Notes: a model not told the origin generated them from the letters alone. Numbered from the stretch's first letter, positions 48,172 through 56,789 are shown. The stretch: 64,000 bases of DNA from Ligaoa zhengdingensis (GCF_014384885.1 NZ_JACRST010000003.1:62001-126000); one strand, 5' to 3'. Made by a program: numbers and translations.

Positions 48172-48941
48172 AGCTTTGGCAATCCTGTGTCATCTCTTTT
48201 TCGATGTATTCCAAGATTCCCATGCCTCGCGTCGATTGGACGCCGGAGGGCATGAAGTATGCGATCTGCTTTTTTCCATTGGTGGGCGCGGCTTGCGGCG
48301 GTGCGCTGTGGATGTGGAGTCTGCTGAGCGGCTGGCTGGGCGTCGCGCCTTCCGGCATCCTGTGGGCGGCGGTGTGCGCCCTGCTGCCGCTACTGGTCAC
48401 CGGTGGCATCCATCTCGACGGATTCTGCGATACGGTGGACGCGCTCTCCTCCCACCGGGAAACGGCACGGCGGCTGGAAATTCTCAAGGACCCCCACATC
48501 GGCGCGTTCGGCGTGATGGGCTGTGTCGCCTATCTGTTGCTGTCGTTTGCGCTGTGGACCCAGCCTGCGGTGTCGGAGCACCTTTTAACGGTTGGGATCG
48601 GATATCTACTGTCGCGCAGTTTCAGCGGCCTTTCGGTCGTGAGCTTCCGCGGCGCCAAAAAGGAGGGTACCTTGGCGGCGTTTTCGAGCGGCGCGCAGAA
48701 AAACGTGGCGCGCGGCGTGTTGGGTGCGTCCGCGGTATTCTGCGCTGCGGCGATGGTGTGGAGCTCACCGGTTGCGGGAACAGCCTCAGTGGCGGCGGCC
48801 CTGTTGGCCTTCGCGGTTTACCGTGTGGTTTCTTACAAACAATTTGGCGGCATCACGGGCGACCTGGCGGGGTGGTTCCTGTGCCTCTGTGAGCTCGCCA
48901 TACTGGCCGCTGTGGTGCTGGCCAGTCCCTTGTACCACTAA
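48168..48941 (+). CDS. cobS: Adenosylcobinamide-GDP ribazoletransferase (cobalamin synthase)
   Basis: A 257-residue membrane enzyme that joins adenosylcobinamide-GDP to alpha-ribazole (phosphate). The family motif GGIHLDGFCDTVDALSSH with acidic metal-binding residues is at ~83-100, followed by several spans and KDPHIGAFGVMGCV. ATG 48168 overlaps the cobU stop. Confidence 0.94.
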   Translation: MKLWQSCVISFSMYSKIPMPRVDWTPEGMKYAICFFPLVGAACGGALWMWSLLSGWLGVAPSGILWAAVCALLPLLVTGGIHLDGFCDTVDALSSHRETARRLEILKDPHIGAFGVMGCVAYLLLSFALWTQPAVSEHLLTVGIGYLLSRSFSGLSVVSFRGAKKEGTLAAFSSGAQKNVARGVLGASAVFCAAAMVWSSPVAGTASVAAALLAFAVYRVVSYKQFGGITGDLAGWFLCLCELAILAAVVLASPLYH

Positions 48942-48965
48942 TTTGCTGGAATCGGAGGATAAAAA

Positions 48966-49358
48966 ATGCGGTTGATCGTCGGCGGCGCCCATCAGGGCAA
49001 GCTCGCCTATGCGCTGGAACAGACCGGGCTGAGCGCAGCCCAGGTGGTGGATGGAGCGGAGTGCGACCTCTCCGATGTCGGGCGGATCGCGCTGTTCACC
49101 CATTTTCATCTCGCTGTGCGCAGGTTGTTGCAGGCAGGCGAAAATCCGATGCAGTTTGTAGAACGGCTGCTTGCGTGCAACCCTGATATCGTCATCCTTG
49201 CCGACGAGGTCGGCTGCGGGGTGGTGCCCCTCTCCCGCGAGGAGCGTGACTGGCGGGAAGCGGCGGGGCGCGCCTGCTGCGAATTGGCGCGCCGCGCCAG
49301 CCGCGTCGACCGCGTGTTTTGCGGCATCGCTGTCACGATCAAGGGGGCGACAAAATGA
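48966..49358 (+). CDS. Short second CobU-like protein
   Basis: A 130-residue protein with the shape of CobU but about 45 residues shorter. The P-loop is degenerate, GGAHQGKL (no Ser/Thr after Lys), and no guanylylated-histidine segment (RHRxxR) is present. Its C-terminal half is standard: VILADEVGCGVVPLSREERDWREAAGRACCELARRASRVDRVFCGIAVTIK. GGAGG precedes the ATG. It may complement the first CobU, which lacks the standard C-terminal motif, or act as a separate cobinamide/nucleoside kinase. It overlaps cobC by four bases. Confidence 0.75.
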   Translation: MRLIVGGAHQGKLAYALEQTGLSAAQVVDGAECDLSDVGRIALFTHFHLAVRRLLQAGENPMQFVERLLACNPDIVILADEVGCGVVPLSREERDWREAAGRACCELARRASRVDRVFCGIAVTIKGATK

Positions 49359-49960
49359 ACATCGCTTTCCTTCGCCACGGCAAAACCCAAGGCAACCTGG
49401 AGCACCGCTATGTGGGCTCCACCGATTATCCCCTCTGCGGGGAGGGCGTCGAGGAGCTGCGCGCCCTGCTCGGAAAGGGGATCTATCCGGATGCGGAGCA
49501 TCTGTATGTCAGCCCGCTGCTGCGTTGCCGCGAGACCGGCAGCCTGCTCTATCCGGGCGTGCCGTCCACCCTGTTGGACAGGCTACGCGAGCAGCACTAC
49601 GGGGAGTTTGAAAACAAAAGCTATTCTGAGTTGAAACATGACCCGGCCTTTCGTGCGTGGATCGACGCGGAAGGCGGACAGCCACCCCCCGGCGGAGAGA
49701 GCCCCGAGGCATTCGCGGAGCGCACGGGCGCGGCGCTGGACTGGCTGCTGCGCGACGCCCGGGAAAAGGGATACGGCAGCATCGCGGTTGTCACCCACGG
49801 CGGGGTGATGATGTCGCTGTTCAGCCGGTATGCGCGCCCCGTCCGGGATTTTTACGGTTGGCAGGCGGGTAACGGGCGGGGATTCTTGTTCAAACCCACA
49901 GCGGCGGACCGGACGCTCACGCTGCTTAAGACGATCGATTGTGAGGAAGTTGTGCTATGA
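49355..49960 (+). CDS. cobC: Histidine-phosphatase-family alpha-ribazole phosphatase CobC
   Basis: A 201-residue phosphoglycerate-mutase-like histidine phosphatase. The RHG motif FLRHGKTQGN carries the phosphoacceptor His at residue ~7; EQHYGEFENKSY and VVTHGGVMMSLF complete the site. In this operon it should remove the phosphate from alpha-ribazole-5'-phosphate or adenosylcobalamin-5'-phosphate. ATG 49355 overlaps the upstream stop, and its own stop overlaps cbiB. Confidence 0.9.
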   Translation: MNIAFLRHGKTQGNLEHRYVGSTDYPLCGEGVEELRALLGKGIYPDAEHLYVSPLLRCRETGSLLYPGVPSTLLDRLREQHYGEFENKSYSELKHDPAFRAWIDAEGGQPPPGGESPEAFAERTGAALDWLLRDAREKGYGSIAVVTHGGVMMSLFSRYARPVRDFYGWQAGNGRGFLFKPTAADRTLTLLKTIDCEEVVL

Positions 49961-50934
49961 CGCTTTCGCTATTGGCGCTGTGCCTCGGCTGTGCGCTGGA
50001 TTTGCTGCTGGGGGATCCGCACTGGATGCCCCATCCGGTGCGGCTGATCGGCGGCCTGATTGAAAAAACCGAACGGCTGGTGCGGTCACATTGTAGCGAA
50101 GAACCCGCATCCCTCCGCCGGGGCGGGGCAGTCACGGCTTTGGTTGTTCTGGTGCTCTCTACCTTAACGCCTCTGCTGCTGCTTCTGGCGGCACAGCGGA
50201 TCAGCCCCTGGCTGCGCTTCGCGCTGGAAACGCTGATGTGTTATCAGATTTTGGCGGCAAGGTCGCTATATGATGAGAGCATGAAGGTCTGCCGCGCCCT
50301 CCGGGATGGCGACCTCGTGGAAGCACGTCGGGCGGTTTCCATGATTGTGGGGCGCGACACCGATGCGCTCACCGCAGAGGGAGTGGCCAAAGCGGCCGTG
50401 GAAACAGTGGCGGAGAACACCTCAGATGGGGTGGTGGCCCCGCTCCTGTTTTTGGCGCTGGGGGGGCCTGTGCTGGGTTTCTGCTATAAGGCGGTCAACA
50501 CGATGGATTCGATGCTCGGTTACAAAAACGACCGGTATCTCCACTTCGGCAGATTTGCGGCCAAGCTGGACGACGCTGTCAATTTTGTCCCTGCGCGCCT
50601 GGCCGCTTGGGCGATGATCGCCAGCGCCTATCTGCTCGGATTTGACGGGAAAAATGCGCGAAAAATCTACCGGCGCGACCGCCGCAACCACGCGAGCCCC
50701 AACAGCGCGCAGACCGAGAGCGTCTGTGCTGGGGCCCTGCGGGTACAGTTGGCGGGCGACGCCTATTACTTCGGCAAGCTCTGTAAAAAGCCCACGATCG
50801 GCGACAGCTTGAGCGCGGTTTCCTGCGAGATGATCCCCGCGGCAAACCGCCTGATGTTTGGCTCTGCGCTGTTTACCCTCGCGGGCGGCGTGTTGTTCCG
50901 TTTGGCGGCGATGGCAATTGTGGTATTGTTTTAG
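49957..50934 (+). CDS. cbiB: Adenosylcobinamide-phosphate synthase CbiB
   Basis: A 325-residue membrane enzyme that attaches (R)-1-amino-2-propanol phosphate to adenosylcobyric acid. LLLGDPHWMPHPVRLIGGLIE, AVETVAENTSDGVVAPLLF, KAVNTMDSMLGYKNDRY and NHASPNSAQTESVCAGALRVQLAG are typical. Four to five spans. It needs the aminopropanol phosphate made by CobD, whose gene follows after 15 bases. Note that CbiB of this naming equals CobD of aerobic naming. Confidence 0.95.
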   Translation: MTLSLLALCLGCALDLLLGDPHWMPHPVRLIGGLIEKTERLVRSHCSEEPASLRRGGAVTALVVLVLSTLTPLLLLLAAQRISPWLRFALETLMCYQILAARSLYDESMKVCRALRDGDLVEARRAVSMIVGRDTDALTAEGVAKAAVETVAENTSDGVVAPLLFLALGGPVLGFCYKAVNTMDSMLGYKNDRYLHFGRFAAKLDDAVNFVPARLAAWAMIASAYLLGFDGKNARKIYRRDRRNHASPNSAQTESVCAGALRVQLAGDAYYFGKLCKKPTIGDSLSAVSCEMIPAANRLMFGSALFTLAGGVLFRLAAMAIVVLF

Positions 50935-50949
50935 AAAGGAGGGATTGCG

Positions 50950-52005
50950 ATGATCGAGCTGATCCACGGCGGGGATATTTACTCCGCCCATGAGAGAGGG
51001 CTGGAGGCGGTTCTCGATTTTTCCGCCAACATCAACCCTCTGGGGATGCCGGATGGGGTCAGAGAGGCGCTTGCCTCCGGCCTCGGTTCCTGCGAGGCCT
51101 ATCCCGATCCCCTCTGCCGCGCGCTTACCGCGGCGTTGTCGCAGAGCCTTTCGCAGCCTGCGGAACGAATACTCTGCGGCAATGGCGCGTCCGACTTGAT
51201 CTACCGCCTAGTGCAAGCGCTGTGTCCCAAGACGGCGCTGGTGCTCGCCCCTTGTTTTGAGGAATACGAGCAGGCGCTTTCCTCTGTGGGCTGCACAGTG
51301 CGCCGCCACCTTTTGCGCGAGGAGGAGGACTTCCGCCTCACCGAACGCATATTGGGCGATCTGACGGAGGAGATCGATCTGTTCTTTCTCTGCAATCCGA
51401 ACAATCCCACCGGCCAGACGGTCGATCAAGGTCTGCTGCGCCGGATTTTGCAACACTGCCGTGAGCGGGGGATCGTCCTCGCATTGGACGAATGCTTCAA
51501 CGACTTTTTAGACAATCCCGAGGCTCACACCATGCGGGATTCCCTTGCGCAAAACGACAACTTGATCCTTTTTTATGCCTTCACCAAGATGTACGCCATC
51601 CCGGGGCTGCGGTTGGGCTACTGCCTGTGCGCCGACCGCGGCCTGTTGGAACGGATGTACCACTGCGCCTCCCCCTGGAACGTATCCGCACCGGCCCAAT
51701 TGGCGGGCATCCAGGCGCTGCGCGAGGAGGATTACCGCCGTCGTACCGCGGCGCTCATCCGTTCTGAACGGGCTTTCCTGAGGGAGGGGCTCGCAAAACT
51801 GGGCTGCACCGTCTATGGTTCCCATGCCAACTACCTGTTTTTCCGCCCGCATGTCCCCCATCTGCGCGAAAGATTGGAGCCCCGCGGCATCCTGCTGCGG
51901 GATTGCGGAAACTTCAAGGGTCTGTCCGGCGAGTTTTGCCGCATCGCAGTGAGGGGGCGGACGGACAACGAGGCGCTGCTGGCGGCGATGGGGGAACTGA
52001 CATGA
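50950..52005 (+). CDS. cobD: L-threonine-O-3-phosphate decarboxylase CobD
   Basis: A 351-residue PLP enzyme of the HisC-like aminotransferase fold that makes (R)-1-amino-2-propanol phosphate from L-threonine phosphate. The N-terminal HGGDIYSAHERGLEAVLDFSANINPLGMP is the CobD signature. CNPNNPTG and ALDECFNDFLDN follow, with the PLP lysine K213 in YAFTKMYAIPGLRLGY. AAAGGAGG lies seven bases ahead of the ATG. Its stop overlaps the start of the phosphoglycerate-mutase-like gene (ATGA). Confidence 0.95.
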   Translation: MIELIHGGDIYSAHERGLEAVLDFSANINPLGMPDGVREALASGLGSCEAYPDPLCRALTAALSQSLSQPAERILCGNGASDLIYRLVQALCPKTALVLAPCFEEYEQALSSVGCTVRRHLLREEEDFRLTERILGDLTEEIDLFFLCNPNNPTGQTVDQGLLRRILQHCRERGIVLALDECFNDFLDNPEAHTMRDSLAQNDNLILFYAFTKMYAIPGLRLGYCLCADRGLLERMYHCASPWNVSAPAQLAGIQALREEDYRRRTAALIRSERAFLREGLAKLGCTVYGSHANYLFFRPHVPHLRERLEPRGILLRDCGNFKGLSGEFCRIAVRGRTDNEALLAAMGELT

Positions 52006-53138
52006 CCCCGATGCTGTTGGTGATTCTGGACGGGCTGACCGACGAACCGTCGCCGCTGGGAACCCCGCTGGAGACCGCCGCTTGCCCCGCGCTTGGCCGA
52101 ATCCGGCGGGACGGCGCGTATGGGACGCTGCTCACTGCGCCTGCGGGCCTGCCGGTGGATAGCCTCACCTGCATCTCCACACTGCTGGGGGTGCCGCGCG
52201 ACCGAATTCCGGTCGGCCGCGCCTATTTGGAGGCGCTGTCCTGCGGTGTGCCGGTGGGGAAGGCGGACGCGGTCTGCCGCTGCAATCTGGTCACAGTGGA
52301 AGATGGCCGGCTGGTAAGCTCCTGCGCCGGGGACTGGGACAGGGCGCAGATGCAATGCTACTATCGCTCGGTTTTTCCGAGGATTGAAAGGGAGAGCGGG
52401 TTTCGATTGTTCCCGATGGGGGGATACAAAAATCTCTTGGTTGCACAAAGCGGCACGCAAGGATTAAAAGGACTTGTCGCTGTGCCGCCGCATGAACGGA
52501 TCGGGCAGAAGGTGGATTCTCTCCTACCGCATGGCACGCCGTTGGCCGCGCAGTTGGCGGGTTTGGCGCGCCGCAGCCGGGCGGTGGACGCGGGTAAAAC
52601 GGTGCGAGAGCATATGCTGTTCCCTTGGGATGCGACCGCTCCGCAGTCGTTCCCCAACTTTGCATCGCTGCACGGACTGCGCGCGGCAGCGGTGTGCGCT
52701 ACCGAAATTGTGCGCGGAATCGCCATCGCCATGGGCCTGCGGGTGGTCACGCCGGACGGAGCTACCGGAGAAGCCGACACCGATTTAGCGGCAAAAGCGA
52801 CGGCGGCGCTGCAGCTCTTGTCGGAATACGATCTGGTGCTGGTGCATGTCAACGGTGCGGACGAGCTATCTCACCGGCGTGACGCGGCGGGAAAAACCGC
52901 GTTCTTGTCCCGCGTAGACCGCGATTTGATCGCACCGCTTCTGTGGCATGCTCCGCCCAAAACGCGCATGTTGGTCTGTTCCGACCACGCCACCAGCGTC
53001 CGGACGGGAAAGCACCTCGCCCTGCCTCAGCCGTTTTGGCTTTGGGGTGCACAGATTCGAGGCGCCCTCGGTCCGTTTGCAGGCGATAGAGCGGTACAAC
53101 TTTTGAAAGGAATGATCGAATGGCCAAGGCAATTATGA
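52002..53138 (+). CDS. Phosphoglycerate-mutase/alkaline-phosphatase superfamily protein (ApgM/ThrB2-like) coupled to cobD
   Basis: A 378-residue metalloenzyme of the cofactor-independent mutase fold. Metal and catalytic candidates are D10 (VILDGLTDEP), S54 in PVDSLTCISTLLG, D287 and H291 (HVNGADELSHRRD), D328-H329 (CSDHATSVRTGKH) and H338. GRAYLEALSCGVP and CRCNLVTVEDGRLV match the archaeal mutase/proposed homoserine-kinase group (TIGR02535-like). It is translationally coupled to cobD and overlaps cbiP by 19 bases. CobD needs L-threonine phosphate and no PduX-type kinase is in the operon, so a threonine-kinase role is a reasonable inference. Phosphatase activity on a B12 intermediate is the alternative. 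Confidence 0.82.
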   Translation: MTPMLLVILDGLTDEPSPLGTPLETAACPALGRIRRDGAYGTLLTAPAGLPVDSLTCISTLLGVPRDRIPVGRAYLEALSCGVPVGKADAVCRCNLVTVEDGRLVSSCAGDWDRAQMQCYYRSVFPRIERESGFRLFPMGGYKNLLVAQSGTQGLKGLVAVPPHERIGQKVDSLLPHGTPLAAQLAGLARRSRAVDAGKTVREHMLFPWDATAPQSFPNFASLHGLRAAAVCATEIVRGIAIAMGLRVVTPDGATGEADTDLAAKATAALQLLSEYDLVLVHVNGADELSHRRDAAGKTAFLSRVDRDLIAPLLWHAPPKTRMLVCSDHATSVRTGKHLALPQPFWLWGAQIRGALGPFAGDRAVQLLKGMIEWPRQL

Positions 53139-54631
53139 TCCAGGGTACCACCTCCAATGCCGGCAAAAGTCTCTTGGCGGCCGCGCTCTGCCGCATCTTC
53201 CGGCAGGACGGCTACTCGGTGGCTCCCTTTAAGTCGCAGAACATGGCGCTCAATTCGTTTATTACCGCCGACGGCCTGGAGATGGGCCGCGCGCAGGTGA
53301 TGCAGGCCGAGGCCGCCGGAATCGAACCGGACGTGCGCATGAACCCGATCCTGCTCAAGCCTCAAAGCGACACCGGCTCACAGGTGATCGTCAACGGAGA
53401 GGTTTGGGGCTGTATGGGGGCGGCGGAATACTATGAGAAAAAGCGCGAGCTCATCCCCCACATCCGCCGCGCCTATGACGAGCTTGCAGCGCAGTACGAT
53501 ATCATCGTGTTGGAGGGGGCGGGCAGCCCGGCGGAGATCAACCTGAAGGAAAACGACATCGTCAACATGGGTATGGCCAAGCTGGCGGGCGCGCCGGTGC
53601 TGCTGTGCGGCGACATCGACCGGGGCGGGGTATTTGCTGCGCTGGTGGGCACCCTGATGCTGCTGGATGATGACGAACGCGCCTTGGTCAAGGGGACGAT
53701 CATCAATAAATTTCGGGGCGACCGGGAGATTCTACGGCCGGGGCTCGAGATGTTAGAAAAGATCACGCATACCCCGGTGCTGGGCGTGGTGCCCTATCTG
53801 CGGGTGGATATCGACGACGAGGACAGCCTATCCGACCGGTTTTCGCGCACGAGCGCGCCTGCGCCGGTTGAAGTTGCCGTCATCCGCCTGCCGCGAATTT
53901 CCAACGCCACCGATTTCAACGTCCTGGATTACCAGCCCGGGCTTTCCGTGCGGTATGTCACCACTGTAGCGCAGTTGGGCAACCCCGATTTGGTGATCCT
54001 GCCCGGCACCAAAAACACCATGGAGGATCTGCTGTGGCTGCGCCAATGCGGCCTGGAGGCGGCGATTCAGAAGCACGCCGCGCACGGCGGGGCGGTGTTC
54101 GGCATTTGCGGAGGCTATCAGATGCTGGGGGAGGAGCTGTGCGATCCGGATGGCGTGGAGCACGGCGGCAGCATGGCGGGCATGGGGCTTTTGCCCGTGC
54201 GCACCATCTTTGAAACCCACAAGGCGCGCACCCGCGCGGCTGGAAAGGTGGGGCAGGTGAAGGGCCCGCTGGATAGTCTTTCGGGTGCAAGGTTCGAGGG
54301 TTATGAGATTCACATGGGCCGCACCGAGCGCAGGGCGGGCTGCGCGCCGCTCAACCTCGTTGAGCAGGTGGGGGGCGAGGCGGCTGATCTGCTCGACGGC
54401 GCTTGGAGCGGCAGCGTCTACGGCAGCTACATGCACGGTTTTTTCGACAGCGAGGAGGTGGCGGGCGCGCTGGTGCGCTCGCTGTGCCGCGCCAAAGGGT
54501 TGGATTGCGACCCTGCTGCGACGGTCGATCTCGCATCATACAAACAGACCCAGTACGACCTGTTGGCCCGCGCGGTGCGCGAATCGTTGGAGATGGATCG
54601 GATCTACGGGATACTGGAACGCGGTGTATGA
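53120..54631 (+). CDS. cbiP: Adenosylcobyric acid synthase (glutamine-hydrolysing)
   Basis: A 503-residue enzyme that amidates the b, d, e and g carboxylates. MIQGTTSNAGKSLLAAALCRIFRQDGYSVAPFKSQNMALNS carries the P-loop; LEGAGSPAEINL and ADIDRGGVFA-like CGDIDRGGVFAALVGT follow. The C-terminal glutaminase has nucleophile Cys in FGICGGYQMLG and the catalytic His near SYMHGFFDSE. It starts inside the preceding gene. Confidence 0.96.
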   Translation: MAKAIMIQGTTSNAGKSLLAAALCRIFRQDGYSVAPFKSQNMALNSFITADGLEMGRAQVMQAEAAGIEPDVRMNPILLKPQSDTGSQVIVNGEVWGCMGAAEYYEKKRELIPHIRRAYDELAAQYDIIVLEGAGSPAEINLKENDIVNMGMAKLAGAPVLLCGDIDRGGVFAALVGTLMLLDDDERALVKGTIINKFRGDREILRPGLEMLEKITHTPVLGVVPYLRVDIDDEDSLSDRFSRTSAPAPVEVAVIRLPRISNATDFNVLDYQPGLSVRYVTTVAQLGNPDLVILPGTKNTMEDLLWLRQCGLEAAIQKHAAHGGAVFGICGGYQMLGEELCDPDGVEHGGSMAGMGLLPVRTIFETHKARTRAAGKVGQVKGPLDSLSGARFEGYEIHMGRTERRAGCAPLNLVEQVGGEAADLLDGAWSGSVYGSYMHGFFDSEEVAGALVRSLCRAKGLDCDPAATVDLASYKQTQYDLLARAVRESLEMDRIYGILERGV

Positions 54632-54661
54632 CCACATCGCGTGGGCGGAGAGGAGTCAAAT

Positions 54662-55300
54662 ATGAAGGTACAACTGCAAAAGGTGCTGCCCGCTGAGATC
54701 GAGCGGCGCAGCTTTGAAATCATCGGCGAGGAGCTGGGCGGCATCAAACTGCCGGCCGACCAGGAGGCGGTCGTCAAGCGGGTGATCCACACCACAGCCG
54801 ATTTTGACTACGCCCGCACCCTGTGCTTTTCGGATGGGGCCGTGGAACAGGGGATCGCGGCGCTGCGGGAGGGCGCTCGCATCGTGACCGACACGCAGAT
54901 GGCACGGGCTGGGATCAGCAAGCCGACCCTTTCCGTGCTGGGGGGAGAGGCGCTTTGCTATATGGCCGACGAGGAGGTCGCGCGCGCCGCCAAGGAGAAC
55001 GGCACCACCCGCGCCGTCGCCAGCATGGAGAAGGCCGCTGTTCTTGACGGGCCGCTGATCTTTGCCATCGGCAATGCGCCCACCGCGCTGGTGCGGCTGT
55101 ATGAGCTGATCCTGGAGGGAAAGGTAGCCCCGCGCCTGGTGATCGGCGTGCCGGTTGGGTTTGTCAACGTGGTCGAATCCAAGGAACTCATCCGGGAATC
55201 GGGTGTGCCCTACATCGTGGCGCGCGGACGCAAGGGCGGCAGCAACGTGGCGGCAGCCATCTGCAACGCCTTACTTTATCAAGCAAAACCGCGGGAATAA
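54662..55300 (+). CDS. cbiC: Cobalt-precorrin-8 methylmutase CbiC
   Basis: A 212-residue enzyme that moves the C11 methyl to C12, giving cobyrinic acid. The catalytic histidine is in VIHTTADFDY (~residue 42), followed by ARIVTDTQMARAGISKPTL, FAIGNAPTALVRLYELI and GVPVGFVNVVESKELI. GAGGAG lies six bases before ATG 54662; an in-frame start at 54641 is weaker. Last gene of the operon, right before a strong terminator. Confidence 0.95.
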   Translation: MKVQLQKVLPAEIERRSFEIIGEELGGIKLPADQEAVVKRVIHTTADFDYARTLCFSDGAVEQGIAALREGARIVTDTQMARAGISKPTLSVLGGEALCYMADEEVARAAKENGTTRAVASMEKAAVLDGPLIFAIGNAPTALVRLYELILEGKVAPRLVIGVPVGFVNVVESKELIRESGVPYIVARGRKGGSNVAAAICNALLYQAKPRE

Positions 55301-55303
55301 GTC

Positions 55304-55343
55304 AAAAAACGGGAGGAAGCCGGTCGGCTTCCTCCCGTTTTTT
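55304..55343. terminator. Terminator of the cobalamin operon
   Basis: Near-perfect arms AAAAAACGGGAGGAAGCCG (55304-55322) and CGGCTTCCTCCCGTTTTTT (55325-55343) with a very short loop. It also ends the convergent MATE gene. No other terminator of this strength is visible between 28850 and here. Confidence 0.92.
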
Positions 55344-55355
55344 GATTGGGCATCC

Positions 55356-56699
55356 TCAGCGCGTCACACAGCGAATCCAGTTTGTGCCGCGCAAGCGCAT
55401 CAGGCAGAACATTGTTTTCAAAGGGTAATCCAGTTTTAAAATCAAAAATACCACGATTGGGGGAAGGTGAAACAAAAAAGCAGCCAGCGCGCCGAACGGG
55501 ATAGCGAACCAAAGGCAGCCGATATCCACCAGCGCGGCAAACCGTGTGTCGCCCGCGCCCCGAAAGATGCCGGTGATCAAGGGGTTGGCGTAGGCGGTGA
55601 AAAAGATCGAGAAGGCATATGCGATCATCAGTTGATTGGCAAAGGCGAGGGTCTCAGGCTCGATGTTGTAGATCGCAAGCACCGGATTTTTGAGCAGAAG
55701 CAGCAGACCAGCCGATGCGATGCCCAGCACAAAGTAGATGCGTTTGAACCGTTTGACACACTCGAGTAGATATGGGATGTCGCCCGACCCGATGATATTG
55801 CCGGTCATCACCGCTGTGGCGCTGCCGACGCCAAAGATAAAGGAGGTGGCGAGCTGGTAGACCACGCTGCAAATGCTGTTGGCAGCCACCACCGTGGCGC
55901 TGATATGCCCGAGGATGACCGAATGCAGCGAGATGCCGACTGCCCAAAAAAATTCGTTGAGCATCACCGGCAGGCCGTAGTGGATCATATCGTGGATCAG
56001 ATCGCGATCGTTTTGCAGAAAGGTGCGCAGGCGGTAGTGTATCTTCTTCTCAAAGAAAAGGAGGTACACCAGCAGGATCACACATTCGGTAGCGCGGGCG
56101 ATCACCGTGCCGACCGCGGCGCCGGTCACACCCAGCTCGGGCGCGCCCATGCGGCCGAAGATGAAGCAGTAGTTGAAGAAAACGTTGACGCAAAAGGAGA
56201 TGGAGTAGATCAAAACAGAGATGTTTACGGTGCCCACGCTGCGCAGCACCATCAAAAAGGTGGCGCTGATGCCGCCGGTGGTGTAGGAGAGCGCGACTAC
56301 GCGCAGGTAGTGGATGCCCGCCTCGATCACCGCAGCGTCCGGGGAAAAGATGCGCATAATCTGCCCAGGGAACAACATGACAACGGCGGAAAACAGCAGA
56401 GAAAAGGCGGTGATGATCTTGACGGCCAGGCCGGTGATCTTTTGGATCGCCTCGGCGTCTTTTTTGCCCCAGTATTGGCTGGCAAGCACGATTGCGCCGC
56501 TCGATACACCGAAGCAGACCACGTTAAAGATAAAGAACATCTGATTGGCCAGCGCTGCGGCCGAAAGCGCCACCTCGCCCAGCTTCCCCAGCATCACGGT
56601 GTCCATCAGGTTGACGCTGAAGGAGATCAGGTTTTGCAGGGCGATCGGCAGGGCGATGGCGCAGACTGATGTATAGAATTTTTTGTCGATACAGCTCAA
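55356..56699 (-). CDS. MATE-family multidrug/metabolite exporter
   Basis: A 447-residue membrane protein with twelve predicted spans in two related halves. SVCAIALPIALQNLISFSVNLMDTVMLGKLGEVALSAAALANQ is the typical MATE opening, and the second half opens with MIHYGLPVMLNEFFWAVG. Ion-driven export of cationic compounds is the usual role. TTG 56699 is eight bases after GAGGAGG; a longer in-frame extension to 56843 runs through the promoter and is rejected. Confidence 0.9.
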   Translation of the reverse strand: MSCIDKKFYTSVCAIALPIALQNLISFSVNLMDTVMLGKLGEVALSAAALANQMFFIFNVVCFGVSSGAIVLASQYWGKKDAEAIQKITGLAVKIITAFSLLFSAVVMLFPGQIMRIFSPDAAVIEAGIHYLRVVALSYTTGGISATFLMVLRSVGTVNISVLIYSISFCVNVFFNYCFIFGRMGAPELGVTGAAVGTVIARATECVILLVYLLFFEKKIHYRLRTFLQNDRDLIHDMIHYGLPVMLNEFFWAVGISLHSVILGHISATVVAANSICSVVYQLATSFIFGVGSATAVMTGNIIGSGDIPYLLECVKRFKRIYFVLGIASAGLLLLLKNPVLAIYNIEPETLAFANQLMIAYAFSIFFTAYANPLITGIFRGAGDTRFAALVDIGCLWFAIPFGALAAFLFHLPPIVVFLILKLDYPLKTMFCLMRLRGTNWIRCVTR

Positions 56700-56727
56700 T
56701 TTCGTATCCTCCTCGCAATAGCCATTT

Positions 56728-56756
56728 ATTATAGCATTGCTGTCAAAAAAGATCAA
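56728..56756 (-). promoter_or_regulatory. Promoter of the MATE gene
   Basis: Minus-strand TTGATC (56751-56756), 17 bases, TATAAT (56728-56733); the start site lies about 25 bases before the TTG start codon. Confidence 0.7.
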
Positions 56757-56789
56757 GCTAATATTTCTTTCGCTTTTTTTCGTGCCTCG

